The notes: generated by a model from the letters alone, not told the origin. DNA of 64,000 nt from Globodera rostochiensis (GCA_018350325.1 JAEVLN010000007.1:3763804-3827803), one strand, 5' to 3'. Counted from the stretch's first letter, positions 44,085 to 54,960 are shown. Translations and numbers: made by a program.

Positions 44085-44330
44085 GAAGAGCCGTGTAACG
44101 GCCCGCCAACAGCGAGCATGCGGAGACGGAGCAAGTAGTGGGGCGAAACGCAGGGCGAAGGAAAGTCTAACGAGCGCCTCTGGGGTGCGAGCGCGCGGGG
44201 ACCCGCGGAACGGGCGCGCGCGAGGCCCCCAGCCGGGTCACCCGCGGACTTCTTTAGCCCGGAGTCACGCCCCACCTAGTGGCCGCCGTAGTCGAGTGCG
44301 CGGTACTTTGGCTGCTATTTTAACCTTACT
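44085..44330. other. GC-rich island of unknown origin
   Basis: An abrupt GC-rich block (GCGCGCGGGG, CGGGCGCGCGCGAGGCCCCC) unlike its AT-rich surroundings. The style recalls rDNA spacer or other structured RNA sequence, but I cannot match it to a known RNA. It is followed by a C-rich stretch to about 44510. Confidence 0.35.
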
Positions 44331-45034
44331 GTCTAACTATTACCCTAGCAGTGTTTGTCCACAAATCTCGCCCTAAATCTCACCCCAAATCCTGCCCTTC
44401 TCCCTTTCCCCTTTCCCTAAATCCTGCCCCAAAATTCTCGCCTCGTCAACCGCCTTCCTCCTTCACCCCCTCCCGAGCCCTTACCCACCCCCCCCCCTCC
44501 GCCAGCCAGCCGACTGCGCAGCAAACGACGTTTAACGACATTTTTTTTTGAAGGACAAATGGAGCTGATTTTATCGATAGCGGAACCAGAAGAAATTTGC
44601 GCAACATTTCGCCTAAACTAGTTTTTGTCGCACAACCCAAAAAATTTTTATGATATTAACTTTTTGCCCAAAAACGTGGAATTTTATTTTTATTTTCGAA
44701 TAAATTGTAAGGCAGACGTTTACATTTTCAAGTGTTCTCATCATTTTTGATTTTAGTATTTTTTTGCTTAAAAACAAAAAACTGTAACAATTTTAAGCTT
44801 TTGGAACCATTTTTGGACCTATTTTCTTAACAAATATTCGTCGGGTGGCGACTATCGACTTCTCCAAATCCTTTAAGCTTCAAATAAATATCATATTTTA
44901 AAAACTTGATGGCAAATTAATTCTTTTTACGATTTTAATTAACAATCTCGATTTTTTCTCATCTTAAGAACTCGGCAATAAATTAATTATAAATTTACTA
45001 ATTCCCATCATCCAACCATTTTTATATTTTTCAG

Positions 45035-45183
45035 ACAATCCCGACACCCTCTCCAGTAAAGATATGAGTGCAAATTATTACCAAACGCTTGGTCTCACCA
45101 AGAATGCATCTATTAATGAAATAAAAAAAGCATTTAAAGTGTTGGCTCTTCATTTCCACCCCGATAAGAACAGCGCTCCAACG
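45035..45183 (+). CDS. DnaJ J-domain exon, copy 1
   Basis: After a TTTTTCAG acceptor, the ATG at 45064 opens [20 protein letters not shown], then [20 protein letters not shown] up to an ACG|GTAACA donor. The HPD tripeptide that stimulates Hsp70 ATPase is intact. The short leader before the ATG looks like a spliced-leader first exon. The J-domain's last helix would be on a later exon, which I could not identify, so the gene may be incomplete. An identical exon lies at 48990-49138. Confidence 0.7.
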
Positions 45184-45487
45184 GTAACAGCTTCGAATGA
45201 ATTTCGCGAATGTTTGTTTTTAACTTAAATTATTTTAATGTTAAAAACTTTTAATATTTAATTAAAAATGGGCGTAACACACAAAATGCAAAAATCAAAT
45301 TTAATTTCAAAATTTGCAATTTCTGATTTCTCGTCAAACACGTCTCTTTAGTGATGGCGGATTTAGGGCGAAATCCTTATCAGAGACGAGGGATATCGGC
45401 TTTGCAAAACAGGCTTCGGGCGCGCAAAGGGCGAAGGTGGTCCGATATATAATATTAAATATTTAATAATTATTTAAATCATTTTGC

Positions 45488-46116
45488 ATCTGGTAAGGGA
45501 TGGATGGCCTTTCAATGCATTGGCTGACTACCTTTTACTGTTCTACTTTCTTTTCTGGTAAGGGGTGGATGGCCTTTCAATGCATTGGCTGACTACCTTT
45601 TACTGTTCTACTTTCTTTTCTGGTAAGGGGTGGCTGGCCTTTCAATGCATTGGCTGACTACCTTTTACTGTTCTTACATTCTTCTCTGGTAAGGGGTGGA
45701 TGGCTTTCAATGCATTGGCTGACTACAGTAAGGCAAAATGTTAGCCCCGGGTGGGACTCGAACCCACGTCCTCCACCCAATCCGTGGGCAGCTCTTCCAA
45801 CTGAGCTACCGGGGCGTCCCATTTGCCTTCTTCTTTATGGATGATCTTTTGCCCCCGCCATAGGCGTTTTAACCGTTCGCTTCCAACCAGCGGAACACTC
45901 AAATCCTTACACTACCTTTTACTTTGCTACTTTCTTTTCTGGTAAGGGGTGGATGGCCTTTCAATGCATTGGCTGACTACCTTTACTGTTCTTACATTCT
46001 TTGGTAAGGGGTGGATGGCCTTTCAATGCATTGGCTGACTAACTTTTACCGTTCTTACATTCTTCTCTGGTAAGGGGTGGATGGCCTTTCAATGCATTGG
46101 CTGACTACCTTTTACT
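45488..46116. repeat. 62-bp tandem repeat around the tRNA-like sequence, copy 1
   Basis: Units of CTGGTAAGGGGTGGATGGCC, TTTCAATGCATTGGCTGACT and ACCTTTTACTGTTCTACTTT. Four precede and three or four follow the tRNA-like segment. Each unit starts with a good 5' splice-site look-alike (CTG|GTAAGG). Confidence 0.85.
45744..45815 (-). tRNA. tRNA-like sequence (pseudo-tRNA or SINE head), copy 1
   Basis: The - strand folds with a 7-bp acceptor stem (GCCCCGG/CCGGGGC), a D arm with A-box TAGCTCAGTTGG, and a perfect T arm GTGGG-TTCGAGT-CCCAC whose B box matches GGTTCGANTCC. The anticodon arm is poor: the best fold is CCAC-GGATTGG-GTGG, which lacks U33, so no amino acid can be assigned. It is likely a tRNA-derived repeat rather than a functional tRNA. 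Confidence 0.6.
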
Positions 46117-46169
46117 GCCGTCTCGTCTGTTCTCGACGGATGCCTTCCGGGGCGAGAGCATTTTTGATT

Positions 46170-46517
46170 ACAAACGAGCAGCAGTTCGACGACAACGAGC
46201 AGCAGTTCGACGACAATGAGCAGCAGTTCGACGACAACGAGCAGCAGTTCGACGACAACAAGCAGCAGTTCGACGACAACGAGCAGCAGTTTGACGACAA
46301 CAAGCAGCAATTCAACGACAACGAGCAGTACGAGCGCCATCAGTTTGATGACAAGTGCCAACGCTGTGCGGGCATGGAGTGGACGATCGAGCAACAAAGA
46401 AAGGAGTACATGATAGAAGAGGGTAAGCGCTGCAGTGCCGAATTCATGGAGAAGGCAATGAGACAACAATTGGAGGATTTGCGCGATGACTACTATAAAC
46501 TGGAGAAAAAGGCACAG
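46170..46517 (+). CDS. Heptad-repeat coiled-coil exon A, copy 1
   Basis: 21-bp repeats encode DNEQQFD heptads (about six), followed by a unique segment YERHQFDDKCQRCAGMEWTI, EEGKRCSAEFMEKAMRQQLE and DLRDDYYKLEKKAQ ending at a CAG|GTTGGT donor. The product would be a highly charged helix. The upstream acceptor is not certain. The donor is phase 0 while the following SPRY exon needs phase 2, so at least one exon (length 3n+2) seems to be missing between them. Confidence 0.5.
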
Positions 46518-46590
46518 GTTGGTGGTGCCGTGCCATCCATCTGGGTAGAATAAAAAGTGTAAAATCGTTTAGAAAATTATTTTAATTCAG

Positions 46591-46969
46591 AACCACCTGT
46601 GTTGGCTTTGCACCCCGGAATTTCAACGCCGGGCGTGTCGTTGGTTGGTCCGACGGAACGTTCGGCGTGGAAACCGACAGGGAAATGTTTAACGATGGGC
46701 ACTTCGTTGAACGCATACCCAGTTTCAGCGCGGGAGACACAATTGCATGCCATCTGGACCGCAAAACACACACTGTCTCCTACTTTCTGAATGAGACACA
46801 AATTGGTTTGTTTCTATTTTAGAAAATAGTCCTTTTAATTTTAGACTATCGTGACCAGCGTGTTCCGGCCACAAGCGCTCTGCACCCGGCTGTCACTTTG
46901 CGCTCAACGGGGGACAAAGTGGAAATTCGAATGGGCGACCTGCCGCGCCCAAACGAGATCTGGAGTTGA
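46591..46969 (+). CDS. SPRY domain C-terminal half (2 exons), copy 1
   Basis: Exons 46591-46805 and 46845-46969 (39-nt intron, phase 1) read TCVGFAPRNFN, GWSDGTFGVETD, FSAGDTIACHLDRKTHTVSY, FLNETQI, then ALHPAVTLRSTGDKVEIRMG and a stop. GDTIACHLDR...ISYFLN and HPAVTL are SPRY/B30.2 hallmarks. The N-terminal half of the fold is not encoded nearby. Plant-parasitic nematodes carry many secreted SPRY proteins, but no signal peptide is seen here, so an effector role is not supported. Possibly a truncated gene. Confidence 0.6.
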
Positions 46970-47159
46970 TCGTGATCTGATTGTGTAAATCAGTTGAATA
47001 AAAAATTTTTTTTTGCTTATATTCACGGACGAATCTAAGTTTGAAATTGTGTGGCAAACAAAAAAAATTTTTTGTTATTTTTTTCAGTATTAAAATATTT
47101 TTTTTTTGCTAGATGATTGCTTCATTTTATTTTTTACAAATTTCTTAAATTGTAATTAT

Positions 47160-47425
47160 CGATGGCAGCCCCCCTGTTACTTACTGTCCGGGCATTTACC
47201 CAATGGATGAGGGAGGAAATGGGGGGGCAGACCTCCCTGCCCCACCAGTCGCCGGGAACTTACCCGATGAAGGGGGGAGGAAGGGGGGTGGCAGACCCCA
47301 TTGCCCCCAGTCGCCGGGAATTTACCCGATGGGTGGGGGCAGAAAGGGGGGGCAGACCCACCTCCCCCTGCCCCCAGTCTCCGGGAACTTACCCGATGGG
47401 TGTGGATACCCACCCCTCAATAGGT
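47160..47425. repeat. GC-rich repeat (CCGGGAA-TTACCCGATG), copy 1
   Basis: Four imperfect units of AGTCGCCGGGAACTTACCCGATG type with G runs. Copy at 52767-53032. Open frames through it are artefacts. Confidence 0.7.
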
Positions 47426-48020
47426 TTTGGTTTGACATGCGCGAATGTACATTGGTTTAATGAGATTACTTTTTTGTACATTTTTTTCGAGATTTTCGTG
47501 TCTTTTTTTCTCTAACTTCCCTCTATTGAAACACTTGGCGTTTATAAACAGTCGATTGATATATATATCGTTCAATTTTAAGTCGGGACCGTATAATCCA
47601 TATTTTCCGAATTTTTCGCCGAACAATTTTTAAAAGAATTAATGACTTTTCTTTTTAGTCTGCACTGAATATTCTTCAAAAGAATTGTTAAATTCATTTT
47701 CGTTTGTAAGGGTGAATGGTTTCCATCGGAGCGCCGGCGCTTATATTTTCCATCTGAGCGCATTAGGAATTTCCAAAAATGTTACTTTTTTTTTGCAAAT
47801 TCTGCCCACCTCACTATTTTTATGACGCAGCTCGGAGAAGTCCTAAAGGACAAACTCGCTGAATTCCAAGGGCAACTGTGGCGATAATATTTGATTTAAT
47901 ATTTACAATAAAAGATTTTGAATATTTAAATAACAACAAGTATTTTGATTAATTTTTTTGTTATTGAAACACTTGGCGTTTATAAACACTTCTGACAGGC
48001 CTCGACTTATTCTTCGTCAG

Positions 48021-48790
48021 CTGCACGGATCGAACCAGTTGACCAACAACAACATGAACATTTGCAGCACCAGCATGATGACAACGAGCGCCATCAGTTA
48101 GACGACAACGAGAAGCAGTTGGACGACAATGAGCAGCAGTTCAACGACAACGAACAGCAGTTCGACGACAACGAGCAGCAGTTTGACGAAAACGAGCAGC
48201 AGTTTGATGACAACGAGCGCCATCAGTTAGACGACAACGAGCAGCAGTTCGACGACAACGAGCAGCAGTTCGACGACAACAAGCAGCAGCTTGACGACAA
48301 CGAGCAGCAGTTCGACGACAACGAGCAGCAGTTCGACGACAACGAGCAGCAGTTCGACGACAACAAGCAGCAGTTTGACAACAACGAGCAGCAGCTTGAC
48401 GACAACGAGCAGCAGTTCGACAACAACGAGCAGCAGTTCGACGACAAAGAGTAGCAGTTCGACGACAACGAGCAGCAGTTCGACGACAACAAGCAGCAGT
48501 TCGACGACAACGAGCAGCAGTTCGACGACAACGAGCAGCAGTTCGACGACAACGAGCAGCAGTTTGACGACAACAAGCAGCAATTCAACGACAACGAGCA
48601 GTACGAGCGCCATCAGTTTGATGACAAGTGCCAACGCTGTGCGGGCATGGAGTGGACGATCGAGCAACAAAGAAAGGAGTACATGATAGAAGAGGGTAAG
48701 CGCTGCAGTGCCGAATTCATGGAGAAGGCAATGAGACAACAATTGGAGGATTTGCGCGATGACTACTATAAACTGGAGGAAAAGGCACAG
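48021..48790 (+). pseudogene. Heptad-repeat exon B with in-frame stop, copy 1
   Basis: After a TTCGTCAG acceptor the frame reads ARIEPVDQQQHEHLQHQH, then some twenty DNEQQFD-type heptads with DNERHQLDD variants. AAAGAGTAG at 48446-48454 is a stop created by a C-to-T change in a CAG. Past it the frame continues through the same unique C-terminal segment as exon A (..LEEKAQ) to the CAG|GTTGGT donor. The stop is shared with copy 2, so it predates the duplication. Confidence 0.6.
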
Positions 48791-48989
48791 GTTGGTGGTG
48801 CCGTGCCATCCATCTGGGTAGAATAAAAAGTGTAAAATCGTTTAGAAAATTATTTTAATTCAGAACCACCTGTGTTGGCTTTGCACCCCGGAATTAACAA
48901 TCTCGATTTTTTCTCATCTTAAGAACTCGGCAATAAATTAATTATAAATTTACTAATTCCCATCATCCAACCATTTTTATATTTTTCAG

Positions 48990-49138
48990 ACAATCCCGAC
49001 ACCCTCTCCAGTAAAGATATGAGTGCAAATTATTACCAAACGCTTGGTCTCACCAAGAATGCATCTATTAATGAAATAAAAAAAGCATTTAAAGTGTTGG
49101 CTCTTCATTTCCACCCCGATAAGAACAGCGCTCCAACG
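48990..49138 (+). CDS. DnaJ J-domain exon, copy 2
   Basis: Identical to 45035-45183, including acceptor, ATG (49019), HPD motif and the ACG|GTAACA donor. Beyond the donor the sequence differs: six bases later copy 2 enters a 1.64-kb segment absent from copy 1. Confidence 0.7.
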
Positions 49139-49146
49139 GTAACAGC

Positions 49147-50788
49147 CCGTTTTAGAGTAACACAAATAGCTTTAAACCTGGGTTCAAATTGAAGCAAAAA
49201 AAAGTTTCACCACTGAGCATTTTTGCCTCCCCCCCCCCCAAAAGTAAAGCAGAATTCCTAAAAACTAGTGATAATACAATTTGAAGCTGAAGACTGGGGA
49301 ATAATCGGGCTAATCCGAGTCCCAATCCCGATTTTCTGGTCCCGATAATCCCGGTCTTTTTTTTTCAAAAACCCCTGTCCCGTGCGCCTATTTTAAAAGA
49401 AAAATTTCACTAAATTGACGAGGCATACAAAATTTTGACGGACAGCATCCTGAAGAGTGTCTAGGACCGCCACGGGCACGCGGCGGTCCATGCCTATAGG
49501 GAGCAAAGGCAGAGAGCAAGTTCCGAAGTCATCATGCTGGACGAATCGGAAGACGAGTGCGGTCTGTCCAGGGGTTTTGCCTATTTTGTTCTGATTTATC
49601 AGAATTCCTGTCATTTGCCCCAGAATTCTGTATCAGATTAAAAAAAACCCAAAACAACTTAAGCATTTTGTTATTTAAATAGCTTAGAAAATTGCTGTTT
49701 TTAAACAACCAAAAAAATTTAAACTCAAAAAACACATTTTTTCAAGATCCACCGCAAACACCCTATCCACCTCCACGGTCGCCTTCACCTTCCCCTTGCC
49801 CGACCCCAACACCGTCACCTAAACCTTCCGCTACACTGTCAGCATCACCGCCTTCACATTTCCCATCACCGACAACCATACCACATGCCACCACAACACC
49901 ACCGCCACTTACGCATGAGGAAAATGTGGCAGGCTACAGAAAAAGTTGGCTGCGCATCGCGGCTGAGAAGGCTCGAACAGCCTAGCAGCAACAGAAAAAA
50001 TCAAAACGCGCGCGAATTGTTTCGTCGTCAGTGTCGTCGAACATCAACTCAGCCGCTCCACCAACTTTCAAAAAGTAGAGCGAGAAAGACCAAACCACCA
50101 TCATCATCATCATCATCATCATCATCTCATCATCATCATCATCATCATCACCAGCACCAAGACCATCACCCCCAGCACCATCACCGGAACCAACATCATC
50201 GCCACCACCATCCACATCTAACCGTCGACTTCGACAACATCCGCTGCAAAACACAAACGCAACGCAAAACGGAGACGTTGGCATCACAATAAAAAAACAG
50301 TAAATATAACATGAGCACATAGGAAGTACCATACTTATATGGAGGGCATTTCCCATATTTTTGGGAGTCACTATGCAATTCTTTCAAAAATTGCTCAATT
50401 AAATTCAAAAATTGTCCAATTTAAAAAATTTAGCCTTTTTTTTGCCCATTAGCCAAAAATCAAAGTGCGCACCGGCAACCAAAAAATGCCAGGCGACCCG
50501 CTTCCAGACGGGTCTTATGAGGTGTCCTCGGTTTTGGCAACTTCTGTCTGTAGCAAAAACGGGCGCACGCACCGTCTATATTTTGTCGCATGGACAGGTT
50601 CCAACAATTTTTCTTTTTGTGCAAAAACGCAATTTAGCATATCCAAACCACGAGTCTTGTATTCTGTCGGAATGGAGTGACGCACTCGAACTGACCATCG
50701 AGTTCGTCGAAGATGCGGTAATAACAGGCATCTTCGTCGCCTTAAATGGAAGACCAATTACGACCCAAATTTTAACCAAATTACAAAT
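49147..50788. other. 1.64-kb segment present only in copy 2
   Basis: Contains a CCCGAT-type palindromic patch (49310-49350), a proline/serine-rich open stretch (49745-49985, TPYPPPRSPSPSP), a CAT/ATC microsatellite (50098-50160) and an open stretch at 50460-50690 reading GSYEVSSVLATSVCSKNGRT. None is recognised. No terminal inverted repeats were seen, so insertion into copy 2 and deletion from copy 1 are both possible. Confidence 0.5.
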
Positions 50789-51341
50789 TCGAATGAATTT
50801 CGCGAATGTTTGTTTTTAACTTAAATTATTTTAATGTTAAAAACTTTTAATATTTAATTAAAAATGGGCGTAACACACAAAATGCAAAAATCAAATTTAA
50901 TTTCAAAATTTGCAATTTCTGATTTCTCGTCAAACACGTCTCTTTAGTGATGGCGGATTTAGGGCGAAATGCCTTATCAGAGACGAGGGATATCGGCTTT
51001 GCAAAACAGGCTTCGGGCGCGCAAAGGGCGAAGGTGGTCCGATATATAATATTAAATATTTAATAATTATTTAAATCATTTTGCATCTGGTAAGGGATGG
51101 ATGGCCTTTCAATGCATTGGCTGACTACCTTTTACTGTTCTACTTTCTTTTCTGGTAAGGGGTGGATGGCCTTTCAATGCATTGGCTGACTACCTTTTAC
51201 TGTTCTACTTTCTTTTCTGGTAAGGGGTGGCTGGCCTTTCAATGCATTGGCTGACTACCTTTTACTGTTCTTACATTCTTCTCTGGTAAGGGGGTGGATG
51301 GCTTTCAATGCATTGGCTGACTACAGTAAGGCAAAATGTTA

Positions 51342-51413
51342 GCCCCGGGTGGGACTCGAACCCACGTCCTCCACCCAATCCGTGGGCAGCTCTTCCAACT
51401 GAGCTACCGGGGC
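51342..51413 (-). tRNA. tRNA-like sequence, copy 2
   Basis: Identical over its 72 bases to 45744-45815, with intact A and B boxes and the same unassignable anticodon arm. It is surrounded by the same 62-bp tandem repeats (51086-51714). Confidence 0.6.
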
Positions 51414-51767
51414 GTCCCATTTGCCTTTTTCTTTATGGATGATCTTTTGCCCCCGCTATAGGCGTTTTAACCGTTCGCTTCCAACCAGCGGAACACTCAA
51501 ATCCTTACACTACCTTTTACTTTGCTACTTTCTTTTCTGGTAAGGGGTGGATGGCCTTTCAATGCATTGGCTGACTAGCTTTACTGTTCTTACATTCTTT
51601 GGTAAGGGGTGGATGGCCTTTCAATGCATTGGCTGACTAACTTTTACCGTTCTTACATTCTTCTCTGGTAAGGGGTGGATGGCCTTTCAATGCATTGGCT
51701 GACTACCTTTTACTGCCGTCTCGTCTGTTCTCGACGGATGCCTTCCGGGGCGAGAGCATTTTTGATT

Positions 51768-52115
51768 ACAAACGAGCAGCAGTTCGACGACAACGAGCAG
51801 CAGTTCGACGACAATGAGCAGCAGTTCGACGACAACGAGCAGCAGTTCGACGACAACAAGCAGCAGTTCGACGACAACGAGCAGCAGTTTGACGACAACA
51901 AGCAGCAATTCAACGACAACGAGCAGTACGAGCGCCATCAGTTTGATGACAAGTGCCAACGCTGTGCGGGCATGGAGTGGACGATCGAGCAACAAAGAAA
52001 GGAGTACATGATAGAAGAGGGTAAGCGCTGCAGTGCCGAATTCATGGAGAAGGCAATGAGACAACAATTGGAGGATTTGCGCGATGACTACTATAAACTG
52101 GAGAAAAAGGCACAG
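51768..52115 (+). CDS. Heptad-repeat coiled-coil exon A, copy 2
   Basis: Same sequence as 46170-46517: six DNEQQFD heptads, the CQRC-containing unique segment and the CAG|GTTGGT donor. The conserved open frame suggests either recent duplication or selection; the near-identity of introns favours recent duplication. Confidence 0.5.
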
Positions 52116-52188
52116 GTTGGTGGTGCCGTGCCATCCATCTGGGTAGAATAAAAAGTGTAAAATCGTTTAGAAAATTATTTTAATTCAG

Positions 52189-52567
52189 AACCACCTGTGT
52201 TGGCTTTGCACCCCGGAATTTCAACGCCGGGCGTGTCGTTGGTTGGTCCGACGGAACGTTCGGCGTGGAAACCGACGGGGAAATGTTTAACGATGGGCAC
52301 TTCGTTGAACGCATACCCAGTTTCAGCGCGGGAGACACAATTGCATGCCATCTGGACCGCAAAACACACACTGTCTCCTACTTTCTGAATGAGACACAAA
52401 TTGGTTTGTTTCTATTTTAGAAAATAGTCCTTTTAATTTTAGACTATCGTGACCAGCGTGTTCCGGCCACAAGCGCTCTGCACCCGGCTGTCACTTTGCG
52501 CTCAACGGGGGACAAAGTGGAAATTCGAATGGGCGACCTGCCGCGCCCAAACGAGATCTGGAGTTGA
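52189..52567 (+). CDS. SPRY domain C-terminal half (2 exons), copy 2
   Basis: Exons 52189-52403 and 52443-52567, almost identical to copy 1 (one change seen, AGG to GGG within VETDR/GEMF). The same missing N-terminal half and splice-phase conflict with the upstream heptad exon apply. Confidence 0.6.
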
Positions 52568-53627
52568 TCGTGATCTGATTGTGTAAATCATTTTTAACTG
52601 TTGAATACAAAATTTTTTTTTGCTTATATTCACGGACGAATCTAAGTTTGAAATTGTGTGGCAAACAAAAAAAATTTTTTGTTATTTTTTTCAGTATTAA
52701 AATATTTTTTTTTTGCTAGATGATTGCTTCATTTTATTTTTTACAAATTTCTTAAATTGTAATTATCGATGGCAGCCCCCCTGTTACTTACTGTCCGGGC
52801 ATTTACCCAATGGATGAGGGAGGAAATGGGGGGGCAGACCTCCCTGCCCCACCAGTCGCCGGGAACTTACCCGATGAAGGGGGGAGGAAGGGGGGTGGCA
52901 GACCCCATTGCCCCCAGTCGCCGGGAATTTACCCGATGGGTGGGGGCAGAAAGGGGGGGCAGACCCACCTCCCTCTGCCCCCAGTCTCCGGGAACTTACC
53001 CGATGGGTGTGGATACCCACCCCTCAATAGGTTTTGGTTTGACATGCGCGAATGTACATTGGTTTAATGAGATTACTTTTTTGTACATTTTTTTCGAGAT
53101 TTTCGTGTCTTTTTTTCTCTAACTTCCCTCTATTGAAACACTTGGCGTTTATAAACAGTCGATTGATATATATATCGTTCAATTTTAAGTCGGGACCGTA
53201 TAATCCATATTTTCCGAATTTTTCGCCGAACAATCTTTAAAAGAATTAATGACTTTTCTTTTTAGTCTGCACTGAATATTCTTCAAAAGAATTGTTAAAT
53301 TCATTTTCGTTTGTAAGGGTGAATGGTTTCCATCGGAGCGCCGGCGCTTATATTTTCCATCTGAGCGCATTAGGAATTTCCAAAAATGTTACTTTTTTTT
53401 TGCAAATTCTGCCCACCTCACTATTTTTATGACGCAGCTCGGAGAAGTCCTAAAGGACAAACTCGCTGAATTCCAAGGGCAACTGTGGCGATAATATTTG
53501 ATTTAATATTTACAATAAAAGATTTTGAATATTTAAATAACAACAAGTATTTTGATTAATTTTTTTGTTATTGAAACACTTGGCGTTTATAAACACTTCT
53601 GACAGGCCTCGACTTATTCTTCGTCAG

Positions 53628-54490
53628 CTGCACGGATCGAACCAGTTGACCAACAACAACATGAACATTTGCAGCACCAGCATGATGACAACGAGCGCCA
53701 TCAGTTAGACGACAACGAGAAGCAGTTGGACGACAATGAGCAGCAGTTCAACGACAACGAACAGCAGTTCGACGACAACGAGCAGCAGTTTGACGAAAAC
53801 GAGCAGCAGTTTGATGACAACGAGCGCCATCAGTTAGACGACAACGAGCAGCAGTTCGACGAACGAGCAGCAGTTCGACGACAACGAACAGCAGTTCGAC
53901 GACAACGAGCAGCAGTTTGACGAAAACGAGCAGCAGTTTGATGACAACGAGCGCCATCAGTTAGACGACAACGAGCAGCAGTTCGACGACAACGAGCAGC
54001 AGTTCGACGACAACAAGCAGCAGCTTGACGACAACGAGCAGCAGTTCGACGACAACGAGCAGCAGTTCGACGACAACGAGCAGCAGTTCGACGACAACAA
54101 GCAGCAGCTTGACGACAACGAGCAGCAGTTCGACGACAACGAGCAGCAGTTCGACGACAACGAGCAGCAGTTCGACGACAACAAGCAGCAGTTTGACAAC
54201 AACGAGCAGCAGCTTGACGACAACGAGCAGCAGTTCGACAACAACGAGCAGCAGTTCGACGACAAAGAGTAGCAGTTCGACGACAACGAGCAGCAGTTCG
54301 ACGACAACAAGCAGCAGTTCGACGACAACGAGCAGCAGTTCGAAGACAATGAGCAGCAGTTCGACGACAACAAGCAGCAGTTCGACGGCAACGAGCAGCA
54401 GTTTGACGACAACGAGCAGCAGTTCGACGACAACGAGCAGCAGTTCGACAACAACGAGCAGCAGTTTGACAACAACGAGCAGCAGTTCGA
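53628..54490 (+). pseudogene. Heptad-repeat exon B, copy 2 (stop and frameshift)
   Basis: Longer than copy 1 because several heptads are duplicated. It carries the shared TAG (54270-54272) and an extra 2-base loss near 53861 (GACGAACGAG instead of GACGACAACGAG). It ends in ...AGCAGCATAGAATTAGAG without the unique C-terminal segment, so the unit is truncated here. Confidence 0.65.
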
Positions 54491-54729
54491 CGACAACGAG
54501 CAGCATAGAATTAGAGTAAATGGGGCGTTAAACATTGTAAAATTGGTTTACAACATGTGGAAACCCTTACATAGTGTTGAAATTTTTGATTGAAATTGGA
54601 CTTCGCAAGCAAAATTTATTGAAGTCGAAGAGTTGCGCAAAGGTAGAAGGCATTTGTATTAAGAAAAAAACTTTCGGATTATAGAAGTGTCGAAGAAGCG
54701 ACAGGTCATTGTGGAAATGATAAAAAAAC

Positions 54730-54960
54730 GGTCCTTGTGGATTCTTCGGCCACGGCTGCACCGATATGCGGCATCTGCCTAGTTGGAGAAGCATCTCAGT
54801 TAGGTTATCTAGTTAAGCTCTTTTCCGTAGGTCACCCAAGTGATGAAACCATGCGGCCATACTTTCTGTGAACATTGTGCAGAATTGTTTATCCAACAAA
54901 AGCTGGGCCGGTGTCCGTATTGTCGGCAGAGCAACTTCGATGTGCAGCGCGTAATTTCAA
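54730..54960 (+). pseudogene. RING finger exon pair, possibly decayed
   Basis: A first part reads SSATAAPICGICLVGEASQ; after about 35 bases and a TCCGTAG acceptor, the second reads VTQVMKPCGHTFCEHCAELF, IQQKLGRCPYCRQSN, FDVQR|GTAATT. Together they give the eight C3HC4 ligands. No GT donor joins the parts in phase with a normal-length intron, so it is probably a fragment, related to the remnants at 10700 and 15490. RING proteins are mostly E3 ubiquitin ligases. Confidence 0.55.

Larger units (their letters stand above)
44935..48893 (+). repeat. J-domain/heptad/SPRY unit, copy 1
   Basis: Order: J-domain exon (45035-45183), 62-bp repeats with a tRNA-like sequence, heptad-repeat exon A and SPRY exons, spacer, heptad-repeat exon B, and the first 25 bases of another SPRY exon. 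The unit ends abruptly at CACCCCGGAATT, where the J-domain segment starts again. Copy 2 runs from 48894 to about 54490 and carries a 1.64-kb insertion after the J-domain (49147-50788). Confidence 0.85.

Noticed and set aside
43185..44138. Proline/serine-rich open frames (LPPPPPS, LTHLHLIITG repeats)
   Set aside because: Pure translation of the 110-bp GC-rich minisatellite; frames shift with C-run length.
45650..45844. Small frame ending PGWDSNPRPPPNPWAALPTE
   Set aside because: It is the antisense translation of the tRNA-like sequence, a well-known false protein.
50098..50230. Histidine/serine-rich protein from the CAT/ATC repeat
   Set aside because: Simple microsatellite; frame open only because of the repeat.
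48223..54535. Long - strand frames of SSNCC and VVELLL repeats and + strand TTTSSSS repeats
   Set aside because: Shadow frames of the 21-bp heptad repeat; only the NEQQFDD frame runs into a unique segment with a splice donor.
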